Below, piece after piece: positions 33,370-42,500 of a DNA stretch of 64,000 nucleotides. The stretch spans positions 62,001 to 126,000 of the forward strand of contig NZ_JALBGC010000004.1 of assembly GCF_022631375.1 (NCBI RefSeq), given 5' to 3'. Under the pieces are notes generated by a model. The model worked only from the letters and a program-made list of their open reading frames with translations. It ran no database searches and was not told the DNA's origin. Position 1 is the stretch's first letter. Each line of letters starts with the position of its first letter. The position numbers and the translations under genes are program-made. This DNA is from Hymenobacter cyanobacteriorum. Lineage in GTDB: Bacteria > Bacteroidota > Bacteroidia > Cytophagales > Hymenobacteraceae.

Positions 33370-34203
33370 TCAATCCACCGTGGGCAGCACCAGCACGGGC
33401 ACAGGGCTGTGGCGCAGCACCTGCGCCGTCACGCTGCGATGAAAGAGCCCGCCGAGAAACGTGTGCGGCCGGGCCAGCAGCACAATCAGCTGGGAATTGA
33501 GCTCCCGCGCAGCTTGCAGAATGCCATCGGCCGGAGTTTCCTCCCGCACTTCGTACAGGCTGTTGCTGGTGAGCGGGCCGAAGAGGTTGGTGCTCCAGAC
33601 CGATTTCAGGGCCATGTCGCCGTGCGAGGGGCCGTGCGCCTGCGGGGCCACGTGCACCACGGCCGTGGTGGGCCGCAGGGCCGCCAGCAGTTCGCGCAGC
33701 GCCTGCACCGGGGCCGCAATGGTAAATGGGTGGCCATCGGCCGCCACGAGCACCCGCTGCGGCAGCGCGGCATCGGGCCAGCTTTCGGGCACCAGCAGCA
33801 CCGGGTAGCGGGCCGCCCGCAGCACGGGCACCACCGCGTGGGGCAGCGCCGGCCCGAGCCGCGCCGGCTGCGTGGCGCGGCCAACGGCCAGCAACAGCGG
33901 CTGGTGGCGGCGCACCGCTTTGGCCACGGCCGTGGCCAGCGTGTCAACCGATAATTCGGCCTCGGCGGGCACGGGCAGCTGGCGCGCCTGCTGCTGCAAA
34001 GCGGCTTGCGCCTGCTCGCGGCCAGCCAGCTCGGCGGCGGTCGTGAGCACCAGCTCGGCGGGGTTGCGCAGCGGGTCGATGCTCAGATACACGTGCAGCA
34101 GCACCAGGCGGCCCTGCAGGCGCGCGGCCAGCCGGGCGGTGTAGGCCTGCGCCTTTTCGGCGGCGGCCGACAAATCGGTGAGCACAACAAACGTTGATTT
34201 CAT
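33370..34203 (-). CDS. Universal stress protein, tandem two-domain
   Basis: 277 residues beginning MKSTFVVLTDLSAAAEKAQAYTA. The first half ends ARYPVLLVPESWPD; the second starts RVLVAADGHPFTIAAP and ends FLGGLFHRSVTAQVLRHSPVPVLVLPTVD, the HRSVTAQ signature shared with the Usps of the 10.6-14.2 kb operon. It is a single gene 181 bp upstream of the antiporter on the same strand. The nearest operator pair (P8) is 615 bp upstream with a candidate small RNA between, so direct control is uncertain. Confidence 0.87.
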   Translation of the reverse strand: MKSTFVVLTDLSAAAEKAQAYTARLAARLQGRLVLLHVYLSIDPLRNPAELVLTTAAELAGREQAQAALQQQARQLPVPAEAELSVDTLATAVAKAVRRHQPLLLAVGRATQPARLGPALPHAVVPVLRAARYPVLLVPESWPDAALPQRVLVAADGHPFTIAAPVQALRELLAALRPTTAVVHVAPQAHGPSHGDMALKSVWSTNLFGPLTSNSLYEVREETPADGILQAARELNSQLIVLLARPHTFLGGLFHRSVTAQVLRHSPVPVLVLPTVD

Positions 34204-34396
34204 GGCCGTAGGGCGTTGGGCCGGCAGCAGGCCGGCGAGTGAAGAAGGTTTCGGCTGGCCGTGCGGTAGCCGCGCGGCCCGGGCGTCATCCCAGAGCTGG
34301 CTGGGGCAGCGTCCCGCAGGCCCGCTTCACCTCGGCCCCGGTGTCGTGGGCCAGCAGCAGGAACTTGCCCGCCCTAAGCGCTACTCCGTGCCAAAA

Positions 34397-34436
34397 GGCG
34401 CTGGTGAGCCCGGACACGCCCGGGCTCACCAGCGCC
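34397..34436. repeat. Perfect 17-bp-arm hairpin
   Basis: Arms 34397-34413 and 34420-34436 are perfectly complementary and GC-rich (GGCGCTGGTGAGCCCGG) with a 6-base loop ACACGC. No T-run follows on either strand. It could be an mRNA stability element, a protein binding site or a mobile palindrome. Confidence 0.7.
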
Positions 34437-34579
34437 GCGCCCACCACCACGGCACCTCCCTAGGGGCTACCCAGGCCGCCACCACTGGCATTACGGTTCA
34501 AAAAAAGTGAGCGAAAAAATGCAGAAGAAAGGGAGAAAAGCCGGCCGTAGTGGCCAATACAATCTGTAGAACTACTGCC

Positions 34580-34706
34580 GGAGGACGGGCAGCCAATCGC
34601 AGACTGCCCGCCCATTCCGGGTTGATGCCTTCGACGAGAAGGCCGTCAGTAGGTTAAGAGTTATCGTTCAATCGTTTCAGGCCAGGGGAGCCGGCCTGGT
34701 TTTTTG
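34580..34706 (+). ncRNA. Candidate structured small RNA with terminator
   Basis: Three stems follow in order on the plus strand: CGGGCAG (34586-34592) with CTGCCCG (34604-34610), GCCTTC (34627-34632) with GAAGGC (34638-34643), and a terminator CAGGCC (34678-34683) with GGCCTG (34693-34698) followed by six T. No ORF upstream uses this terminator, so an independent short transcript is the simple reading. The 5' end is a guess. It is antisense to the region between operator P8 and the usp gene. Confidence 0.35.
34678..34705 (+). terminator. Rho-independent terminator with no upstream gene
   Basis: A 6-bp stem CAGGCC/GGCCTG is followed by G and six T (34700-34705). No plus-strand protein gene ends nearby, which supports a non-coding transcript ending here. 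Confidence 0.6.
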
Positions 34707-34817
34707 CTCTGCAACGGGCCCGGCCTGAAGGTCGGCCGGATTTCCAGGCCGGGACCTGTGCCAAGGCTTCTTCCGTCGATGTTAAGTCAAATATCTGCCA
34801 TTCCCCCGCCGCCGCAC

Positions 34818-34853
34818 ATGACCAGAATCAGCCCGACAGCTGATTCTGGTCAT
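34818..34853. promoter_or_regulatory. Paired 22-bp-spaced operator P8 (target unclear), mirror-image pair
   Basis: ATGACCAGAATCAG at 34818 and CTGATTCTGGTCAT at 34840 start 22 bp apart and are reverse complements of each other, so the whole element is also one long palindrome. Both have the TGA-N6-TCA core. The nearest genes are usp (615 bp leftward) and the small Cys/His protein (520 bp rightward). Confidence 0.7.
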
Positions 34854-35372
34854 GAGACCCGGTTATCGGCAGAGTGAAACCGAAACCCCATTCGACGTAT
34901 CCGGCACCGGCGCGGATGGACTGGAATGACACACGTTGATGAGCAACGCCCACCCGGTGCCAGCGCTCTACATGCGGCGGCACGTTACGCCAGCCCACGC
35001 CCGTGCACTCCGGCCAGAGCATCGCCCCCACAAAGCCGCACGTATTACACACCATGGCGCCTTGGTTGGGCTGCTCGTCAAAGGCGATAGTTCCATTTAT
35101 ATTAAAGTGTGCAGGTCTTAGGTTACCTAATTAATTGGGACAGGCCCTGAAGCTGCCAGCAGCATTACGTAAGCAGCCCTAATCGGTGCGGAAGGGTTGG
35201 GAGGCCTGCGGCTAGAAGTTGAGAGGGGACAGTAGCCTGCCAGCAACTTGCAGGGTGGAGCTATTGAAAAGCGTAGTGTTTTAGCTATAAAGGATAAGTT
35301 AAATTTATTTTTTGATAAGTGCATTAAATTGGAGATATAGTTCATACATTTATAAAAAAAATTCGAATTGTT
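34854..35372. other. Gene-free region, AT-rich toward its right end
   Basis: 519 bp with no convincing gene. The last 90 bp (35280-35370) are markedly AT-rich against the surrounding high-GC sequence and look like the promoter of the small ORF at 35373. TTTG at 35311 and TATAGTTC at 35336 weakly resemble the Bacteroidota -33/-7 elements (TTTG ... TAnnTTTG). Confidence 0.4.
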
Positions 35373-35657
35373 ATGGAAACGGCATTCCCCTTCTTCAGCA
35401 ATCATCCCGACGATGCCGGGGCAGCCATCTATCATACCCACCCGCGTTGCCGGGTGGCCCAGCGCATTCCGGCCGAAGCGCGGGTGATTGGCACGGGGGA
35501 AAGCCGGGGGGAGTGCCCGTTCTGTTTTTTGCTGGCCCAGTTTCAGGCCAACCGCGGACTGCGCGGGCACCTACCGCCGGGGGCACCGTCGGCATTGGGG
35601 GCAAGCAGTACCGATACGGCTTCGCGGCCGTTGCGCGCGCTCCGGCTGTGCTACTAA
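35373..35657 (+). CDS. Small hypothetical protein with Cys/His motif
   Basis: 94 residues starting METAFPFFSNHPDDAGAAIY. It contains HTHPRCRVAQ and, 20 residues later, GECPFCFLLAQ, a His/Cys-x-x-Cys layout that could bind a metal. No membrane segment is present, and the last 25 residues are low-complexity and may be less conserved. The ATG follows an AT-rich promoter-like region, which supports expression. I do not recognise the family. The GNAT gene starts 199 bp later. Confidence 0.5.
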   Translation: METAFPFFSNHPDDAGAAIYHTHPRCRVAQRIPAEARVIGTGESRGECPFCFLLAQFQANRGLRGHLPPGAPSALGASSTDTASRPLRALRLCY

Positions 35658-35856
35658 AGCCACAGCCAACCAACTGGTGGGCACGGAGCGGATAGGGCGC
35701 GGCCAAATCTGGCAATCCGTGAGAACCGATGGTGAAAGTGCTGCCGTAGCTGTGGGCCCGCTTTGCGGTGAGCCTGCACCGGGCCCGGGCCGCCGCCAAG
35801 CCGTTTCTTTGCGGCCCGGTCGCTGCCATTTTGCGCGGCCGTAGCTCGCTTTTCGT

Positions 35857-37026
35857 ATGCCGCTGCTCGAAGTCACCACCCCGCTCCTGGCGCGGGAATT
35901 CATTACCCTGCCCGCCCGCCTGCACGCCGGCGTGCCCCAGTACATCGGCCCGCTCGAAAACGAGGTGGAAGTGGTGTTCGACCCCATCAAGAATCCGAAA
36001 TTTGCCAATGGCGAGGCCATTCGCTGGGTGCTGACCGATGCGGCCGGTACCACCATCGGCCGGGTGGCGGCCTTCCTCAACCGCGACGCGCCCGACGTGC
36101 AGAACCCCGACCTGCCCACCGGCGGCCTGGGCTTTTTTGAGTGCATCGACGACCAGGCGGCGGCCAACCAGCTTTTCGACGCGGGCCGGCAGTGGCTGGC
36201 GGCGCGAGGCATGCAGGCCATGGACGGCCCCATCAACTTCGGCGAGCGTGACCGATTCTGGGGACTCTTGATTGACGGGTTCGACCGGCCGCCGAACTAC
36301 GGCATGTTCTGGCACCCGCCGTACTACCAGGCACTGTTCGAGCAGTACGGGTTTCAGCTCTACTTCAAGCAGTACACCTGCTACCGCACTACGGCGGCCC
36401 CGCTGCACGCCCGCTTTGCCCAGCAGGCTGCCGGGCACGCGGCCGAATTCCGGTTCGAGCACGCCCGCAAGGCCGATGCCGAGAAGCTGGCCTACGATTT
36501 CCACCACGTGTATAATCTGGCCTGGGCCAAGCACGGCGGCGTGAAGCCGATGACGCTGGACCAGGCCCGCAACATTGTGAAGGAAATGAAGCCCGTGGTG
36601 GACGAGCGCCTGCTCTGGTTTGCCTACCACGGCTCCGAGCCGGTGGCGTTTTTCATCAGCCTGCCCGAACTGAACCAGATTTTCCGGCACGTGGGCCGGC
36701 GGCTGAATTTGTGGGGCAAGCTGCGGTTTCTGGTGGCGCGCTGGCGCTTCATGCGGCGGCCCGACAAGCGCATGTTCGGCATCATCTACGGCGTGGTGCC
36801 CGAGTACCAGGGCAAGGGCGTGGATGCGGCCATGCTGGTGTATGCGCGCCAGCAGTTCATCGACGCGGGCTACGCCGACCTGGAAATGAACTGGATTGGC
36901 GATTTCAACCCGCGCATGCTGGTCACGATTCGCTCCATCGGGGCGAGCATCGTGAAAACGCACGCCACGTACCGGTACTTGTTTGATAGGGAGCGGCCGT
37001 TCGAACGGATGCCGATTATTCGGTAA
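35857..37026 (+). CDS. GNAT-like N-acetyltransferase (YghO-like)
   Basis: 389 residues. The C-terminal part has the acetyl-CoA-binding look of GNAT proteins (IIYGVVPEYQGKGVDAAMLVYA, where QGKGVD supplies the pyrophosphate loop), followed by YADLEMNWIGDFNPRM. The N-terminal half (FINL-type GPINFGERDRFWGLLIDGF, PPYYQALFEQYGF) matches a broad family of two-lobe GNAT proteins of unknown substrate, including E. coli YghO. The stop codon lies inside the left arm of a 43-bp inverted repeat shared with the convergent tamL gene end. Confidence 0.78.
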   Translation: MPLLEVTTPLLAREFITLPARLHAGVPQYIGPLENEVEVVFDPIKNPKFANGEAIRWVLTDAAGTTIGRVAAFLNRDAPDVQNPDLPTGGLGFFECIDDQAAANQLFDAGRQWLAARGMQAMDGPINFGERDRFWGLLIDGFDRPPNYGMFWHPPYYQALFEQYGFQLYFKQYTCYRTTAAPLHARFAQQAAGHAAEFRFEHARKADAEKLAYDFHHVYNLAWAKHGGVKPMTLDQARNIVKEMKPVVDERLLWFAYHGSEPVAFFISLPELNQIFRHVGRRLNLWGKLRFLVARWRFMRRPDKRMFGIIYGVVPEYQGKGVDAAMLVYARQQFIDAGYADLEMNWIGDFNPRMLVTIRSIGASIVKTHATYRYLFDRERPFERMPIIR

Positions 37027-37130
37027 AATGGCAGATGAGTAAATGAGTAAGGGGGTGAATGTTCAACTGGTGCCGTGTGGTACCGCGGAACATTCACCCC
37101 CTTACTCATTTACTCATCTGCCATTTTACC
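37022..37130. repeat. Perfect 43-bp inverted repeat between convergent genes
   Basis: Arms 37022-37064 and 37088-37130 are perfectly complementary over 43 bp with a 23-base loop. It contains the GNAT stop codon and ends just before the tamL stop codon (37132). Such a stem would stop or protect both convergent transcripts; no T-run is needed if it acts at RNA level. Perfect arms imply recent origin or gene conversion. Confidence 0.85.
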
Positions 37131-37131
37131 G

Positions 37132-39573
37132 CTAGAACGGATAGCCGATGGCCAGATTCAGGCGACCCGGGCCGCCGGTGTTGCCGGAGGGCGACCGCAG
37201 CGGCATAGCGTAATCGAAGCGGATGACGAAGAACTGCACGTCGATGCGGATGCCGGCACCGGCGCCTACGGCTAGCTCCTTCATAAAGGAACTCAGCTGG
37301 AACTGGCCGAAGCGGCCATCGGGGTTGCCGTTGGCATCCGAGCCGGGGCGGGCGGTATCGGGGTTGGCGAGCCAGATGTTGCCGGCGTCGAGGAACACGG
37401 CGCCCTTCACGTAGGGGAACAGGTCCTGGCGGTATTCTACGTTGCCTTCGAGGCGAATGTCGCCTACCTGGTCGTAGAACTGGTTGTTGACTTGGTCGCC
37501 GGTGGCGGGCTTGTAGGTGCCCGGCCCCACGCCACGCGCCGCGAAGGCCCGCACCGAGTTGGGGCCGCCAATGCCGTACTGCTTGGGGTAGGGTAGCACG
37601 TCGGAGTTGCCGTAGGGCATGCCGATGCCGGCCTGCAAACGGGCCACAATGCGGTTGCCGGAAGCCGGGTTGGGGTTGATGCGGTAGTACTCGCGCAGCT
37701 CCAAATCGAACTTCAGGTACTGGCTGTACTGCTGGCCGCCGATGGTGTATTTGCCATCGGTTTTGGGAAAGCTGAAGCTGCTGGCGATGCCCTGGGCCAC
37801 GTTGCCGCTGCCCTCAATCTGCCCGCTGAAATAAATCTGCTGGCGGCGCTGCTCCAGCACCTGCTGGTTGTAGGTATAGCGGTAGGAACTGGCCAGAATG
37901 AACTGCTGCTGAAAGGCACTTTTGAGGTAGGCACGGCTATTCAGCAAGTCGTCGAAGGCTTTGGTGGTGCTGCCCAGGCGCACGTAGGTGATGTCAATGG
38001 GCCGGATTTCCTGCTCGTTGGTAATCTTGGTTTTCCAAGTGTAGCCGTAGTTGAAATTGAACAGGTCTTCGCGGAAGTAGCCGGCCCGCGTTACCGTTTT
38101 ATAGCCCGCCCCAATAACCGTACGGGGCTGGAAGTCGGAATTAGGCAGGTGCACGTCGAGCAACGGCAGGTCGGGCACCACCAGGCGCGGAATGAGCAGT
38201 TGCGCATTGATACCCAGCTCGTAGCTGGTGAGGCCTACGCTGGAGTTGCCGCCACCGGTTTGGGTTTCGGTGCTGGCGGTGGCATTCACCAGCAATTGCT
38301 CACCGCCGCGCAGGGCCGAACGGTTGCGGAAGGCCACAATGAGGGCCGGGCCGGTGAAACCGTTGGTTTTGGTGGCCAGCTGAATTTCGGCCCGCAGGCT
38401 TTTCTTTTTGAGCTGCGTCATCAGCACCTCGGCATCGAGGCGGGCGCGCTGGTAGGGGGTGCCGGCGGGCGTGGTCACGGTGGTATCGCCGGCCGCGGCG
38501 GGCTTGAAGCGGATTTCGACGAAGCGGAACGTGCCCAGATTCATCAGGCGGCTTAGGGTCTGGTCGCGGCGGCGGCGGCGGAACACGCTGTCCGGGTACA
38601 GGAACGTGGCGCGGGTGATGGCCGAGGCTTTGAAGACCTTCTCGTCGGGGTAATACTTATAGCCTTTGTAGCGGATGGGCTGGTGGCGCAGCGTGTCGGT
38701 GAGGATGTAGTCGGTGTTCAGCGAAACCTGGTCGAGCCAGTAGGGGCGCAGCGTTTTGTCGGGTGCGGTCGGCTTCACGCGCAGGTCGACGGTGGCCTTC
38801 TTGTCCAGCGTACTGTCGACCTGGAAAACCAGCAAATCGGGCGAGAAGTAGTAGTAGCCTTCGTTTTTCAGCACCGCGTCGATGCGCACCCGCTCGGCCG
38901 TGAGGGTGTTCAGGTTATAAGCGTCGCCCACTTTCAGCAGGCTCGCGCCCTGGGTGCGGCGAATGGCCGCGTCAATCAGCGTGTCGCGCTTGGGGAAATT
39001 GACTTCGGTGTAGCGGTAGAGCGGGCCGGCGTTGGCGGTGTAGTTCACCTGGGCCGTTTTTTCCTGCTCCTTCACCTCCGATGTGGTGGTGCCGCGCAGG
39101 TAGCCGTTGTTGTGCAGCCGGTTGCTGATGAGGTCGCGCGTGGCAGTGGCTTTCACCTGCGAAAGCAGCACCGGCGCTTCGCCGAATTTGTCGGCCAGCG
39201 TCTTGCCCAAGCCCTTCTTCTTGCCCACGCCCAGGTGCCAGAAGTATAGCTTGGGCCGCAATCCCAGAATCGAGGCATTCGGCTTGGGCCGGATAACCGA
39301 CTCTAGCTCGGTTTGCAGCGCCGCCTGGTTCGGCAGCTTCTCGGGCGCGTTGATGGTGACTTTGCTGCCGGTGTAGAGCTTTTCGCCCTGCGGAATGTAT
39401 TGCAGGCCCGAGCAGGAGGCCAGCAGAAGTAACGCCAGTGGCGCAGTGGCGCGCTTCGCGGCTCGAACAAAACAGAATGGCTTAATCAAATTCAGTACGG
39501 TATTTTCAGCGGTGGCGGCGGCCGGTAGTCGGCGCAGCCCAAGCGAGCGGATATCGGAAGGCAGCTTTCTCAT
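37132..39573 (-). CDS. tamL: Translocation and assembly module lipoprotein TamL (BamA/TamA family)
   Basis: 813 residues. The N-terminal hydrophobic segment ends in the lipobox LLLASCS near residue 54, so it is a lipoprotein, unlike proteobacterial TamA. POTRA-like segments follow (RVKPTAPDKTLRPYW, YSFSPDLLVFQVDSTL type), then a C-terminal Omp85 barrel with the YGIGGPNSVRAFAARGVGPG (L6-type) region and the terminal strand RLNLAIGYPF. With TamB it helps insert outer-membrane proteins or move lipids. The start codon overlaps the tamB stop as ATGA, so the two are translationally coupled; this decides the ATG at 39573. Confidence 0.88.
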   Translation of the reverse strand: MRKLPSDIRSLGLRRLPAAATAENTVLNLIKPFCFVRAAKRATAPLALLLLASCSGLQYIPQGEKLYTGSKVTINAPEKLPNQAALQTELESVIRPKPNASILGLRPKLYFWHLGVGKKKGLGKTLADKFGEAPVLLSQVKATATRDLISNRLHNNGYLRGTTTSEVKEQEKTAQVNYTANAGPLYRYTEVNFPKRDTLIDAAIRRTQGASLLKVGDAYNLNTLTAERVRIDAVLKNEGYYYFSPDLLVFQVDSTLDKKATVDLRVKPTAPDKTLRPYWLDQVSLNTDYILTDTLRHQPIRYKGYKYYPDEKVFKASAITRATFLYPDSVFRRRRRDQTLSRLMNLGTFRFVEIRFKPAAAGDTTVTTPAGTPYQRARLDAEVLMTQLKKKSLRAEIQLATKTNGFTGPALIVAFRNRSALRGGEQLLVNATASTETQTGGGNSSVGLTSYELGINAQLLIPRLVVPDLPLLDVHLPNSDFQPRTVIGAGYKTVTRAGYFREDLFNFNYGYTWKTKITNEQEIRPIDITYVRLGSTTKAFDDLLNSRAYLKSAFQQQFILASSYRYTYNQQVLEQRRQQIYFSGQIEGSGNVAQGIASSFSFPKTDGKYTIGGQQYSQYLKFDLELREYYRINPNPASGNRIVARLQAGIGMPYGNSDVLPYPKQYGIGGPNSVRAFAARGVGPGTYKPATGDQVNNQFYDQVGDIRLEGNVEYRQDLFPYVKGAVFLDAGNIWLANPDTARPGSDANGNPDGRFGQFQLSSFMKELAVGAGAGIRIDVQFFVIRFDYAMPLRSPSGNTGGPGRLNLAIGYPF

Positions 39574-42500
39574 TTCACTTTGCTGCTATCGGCCCGGGCA
39601 ACGGGGGCGGTTTGGGTCGAATCGTTTCCGCCGGCTTTCTTCTCGGCTTTTTCCTGCTTGCGCTGCTGCTTGCGCTCGGCCTTGATTTCCTTGGGCACTT
39701 TCGAGAACAGCTCTTTCAGGTCGCGGTATTCGCGCTGGAACACCAGGGCCGCGCCGGTTTTGATAAGCTGGCCGTCGATGTCTTCGTAGGCGTTCTGGCG
39801 GAAGGCGCGCAGGCGCAGGCGGCCGTCGCGCAGCACGGTGTACTCGATGCTGACGTCGCCGGCGAAGTTGCTGGCGGCGTTGGCCCCCTGCGTGGCCTGG
39901 GTGCCCTGGTTGCCACTCAGCGGCACGTCGGTGCCGAGGCGGACCGACAGGCGGTTGTTCAGGAACTGGCGACGCACGGCCACGTTCAGGTCGGTGCGGC
40001 TTTTGGCGCTGCCCGAGCTGTAGTCGGCCTGGTTGGTCACGCCCAGGTCCACGCCCAGGCCAGCCAGGTACTTACCGGTCAGGTTCTGGAGCTGGTCGGT
40101 CAGCACCGAGCTCACCGAGCCGCGCAGCTGCGTGGCCACGAAGCCTTCGCTAGCGCTGCTTTGGAAGGGGTTTTCCTGGAGGAAGCGGCCCAGAATCAGC
40201 AGCGAAAATACCTGTTTGCTCAGCTCCGAGGTTTGGTTGGGCTGGCGCAACTGGGCCAGCTTGGCCTCGACTTCGCCGCCGAGCGCGCCGCGCTGGTTTT
40301 CGGGCAGCGTGATGTCGAAACCGATGAGCGGCTTGCTGAGATTCTCCGTCACGTTCAGCAGCACTTGGAAGGGGAGGCGGTTGCGCGAAATGGTGTTGGC
40401 CGTGGGGTCGTTGCTGCCCTGGCCGGCCAGCAGGTCGGCCGGCGCGGCCTGCACCCGGTACACGGCCGTGATGTTGAGGTCGGCATTATACGGGTCGCCG
40501 CTCCAGGTAATGCTGGAGCCACGCCGGATGATGAAGTCGCGCGAAGCCAGGTCGTAGAGCGACAAATGGTATTGGCCGCGCGTCACCACAATGCGCCCGC
40601 TAAGCGTGATGTTGCCGGTAGGGTCGATGTTGGTATTGAGCGTGCCGTTGGCTCGCACGCGCAGGTTGTCGCCGCTCACCGGGTCGATGACGATGGTGAA
40701 CGGTGTTTTGTCGGTCACCGTCACCACGGCCGTCACGTCGTAGCCGGCGGCGGCCATGCGCAGGGTGTCGCCGGCGGCCAGCTTGCGGGCCAGCATGGTA
40801 TCGATGGGCGCGCTTTTATCAATCCACTGCACAATGCCTTCGGTATCAACCTTGCTCGGGTCGGCCAGCGGCGACTCCACCGTGAGGTTCGACGGCTCCA
40901 CGACGGTCACGTTGGTCACCACCTTAATCAGCGTCAGCGGCCCCGTCAGGCGGGTGTCCGAATCCACGGCCAGCTTGCCGTAGAAGAGCTGGTTGTTCTT
41001 GCGGGTGCTGTTCACGGCCAGGAAGTTGTTGGTCGTGGCGCGCATGTCGAAGGCGTAGTCCACGTAGTTCTTCGTGAGCAGGTAACCGTTGATAACCGCC
41101 TTATTCGAGGTCGAATCAAGAATGGTAAAGTTGTTGAAAGCCAGCCCACGCTCCTCAAAGGCAATGGCCTGGTTGGGCAGGCGGTAGAGCGAGCCCAGCT
41201 GCGGCACCACAAAAGCGGCATCATCCGAAGTATTCAAGGTGCCGCGCACTATCGGGGCGCTCGGGGCACCCTTCACCGTAAGCTGGCCGCGCACGTAGCC
41301 GCTGGCCCGCCGCACCTGGCCGACGGAGAAGGGCTCGATGAGTTTCAGGTTGAGGCGGTTGGCATCCACCACCAAATCGAGCGGGGTGGCGCTGCTGGCC
41401 AGGTAGGTGCCGGTCACGTGCACGTCGTTGCCCGCGCCGCCCACCGTGCCCGAGGCCCCGCCGGTCAGGCGCGCGTCGAGGTCGTAGCGGCTGGGGGCGG
41501 GGTTGGTGGCTTTCAGGGCAATGTCGCCAATCTGGGCCTTCTGGAACACCAGATTTTTGATGGTGGCATCGGCTGTAAAGGCCTGGTTTTTCTTGCCCAG
41601 GTTGTCGATGCGGGCCGTGCCGTTGAGGTTGCCGGCCACCAGCGAGTCGGACTGCTGCACAATTTTCGCCAGCTCGGCCAGCTCGAAATTGGTGAACGTG
41701 ACGCCCAGCGGCGAGGTGCGCACCTGCGGGTTCTGGCTTTGCAGGGCCAGCGTGCTGCGGCCGTTGGTCAGGTTGAGGCCGTTGGCCACCACTTCGCCAG
41801 TAGGGTAGTAGCGCACGAAGTTGTTGGCGCCCGCCGTCCAGTTTTCGTAGTTAATCACCTGCTCGGGCGCGGCCACAAACTCATACACCACGCTGCTGCC
41901 GCGGCCGCCGCCCTGGGCCAGCGCCTGCAAAGTGCCGGCCACCGCCAGCCGCTCGCGGTTGGCCGAGTCGCCCAGAATGGCCACGCGGGTGAACAGCTTA
42001 TTATTCGCCACGTTGCCGATGATGCTCGGGCGGCGCAGTTTCAGGGTGGTATCCTGGGCGGCCTGGGCCAGGCGCAGGCTGTAGTCCAGCTTCGCGGGGT
42101 CCGAGTCCACGTTTAGGCGCAGCGAGTCGAGCTTGTAATTCTCGTAGCGGATAACCGGGATGCTGGTGTTGGCCGTGAGGCGGGCCGCCTGCCGCGAATA
42201 GTCGCCAGCCAGCGTGAAGGGCGAAATCTTCTTCAATCCCTTCACCAGTTTGGTAGCCAGCGTTGGGTCTTTCAGTTTGAGCGAGTAGGTGAAGTGCCGG
42301 TCAGCGCCGTTGGGCACGTACTTCACACCGGGCACATCGAAGTAGCGGTCGAGGTGCTGCTGCAATTCGGTAGCGATGTCGCCGAGGTGCACGTTGCCGT
42401 CGAGGTTCACATTGGCTATGTCGGAGGTGATGGTGGCCAGCGTGCGGCGGTCATTCTGCAAGATGCGGCCGTTCAGCGAATCGAGCGGGAAGGCCTGGTT

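Larger units (their letters stand above)
34204..34817. other. Gene-poor region upstream of usp
   Basis: 614 bp without a convincing protein gene. It contains a strong hairpin (34397-34436) and a candidate small RNA with terminator (about 34580-34706). Some minus-strand stretches read as protein-like fragments (for example around 34600-34650) but are interrupted by stops, so decayed coding sequence is possible. Confidence 0.4.

Noticed and set aside
34936..35121. 61-codon plus-strand frame after operator P8
   Set aside because: No family features and no promoter; conservation cannot be checked here.
39612..42116. 834-codon plus-strand open frame inside tamB
   Set aside because: Shadow of tamB with typical antisense composition.
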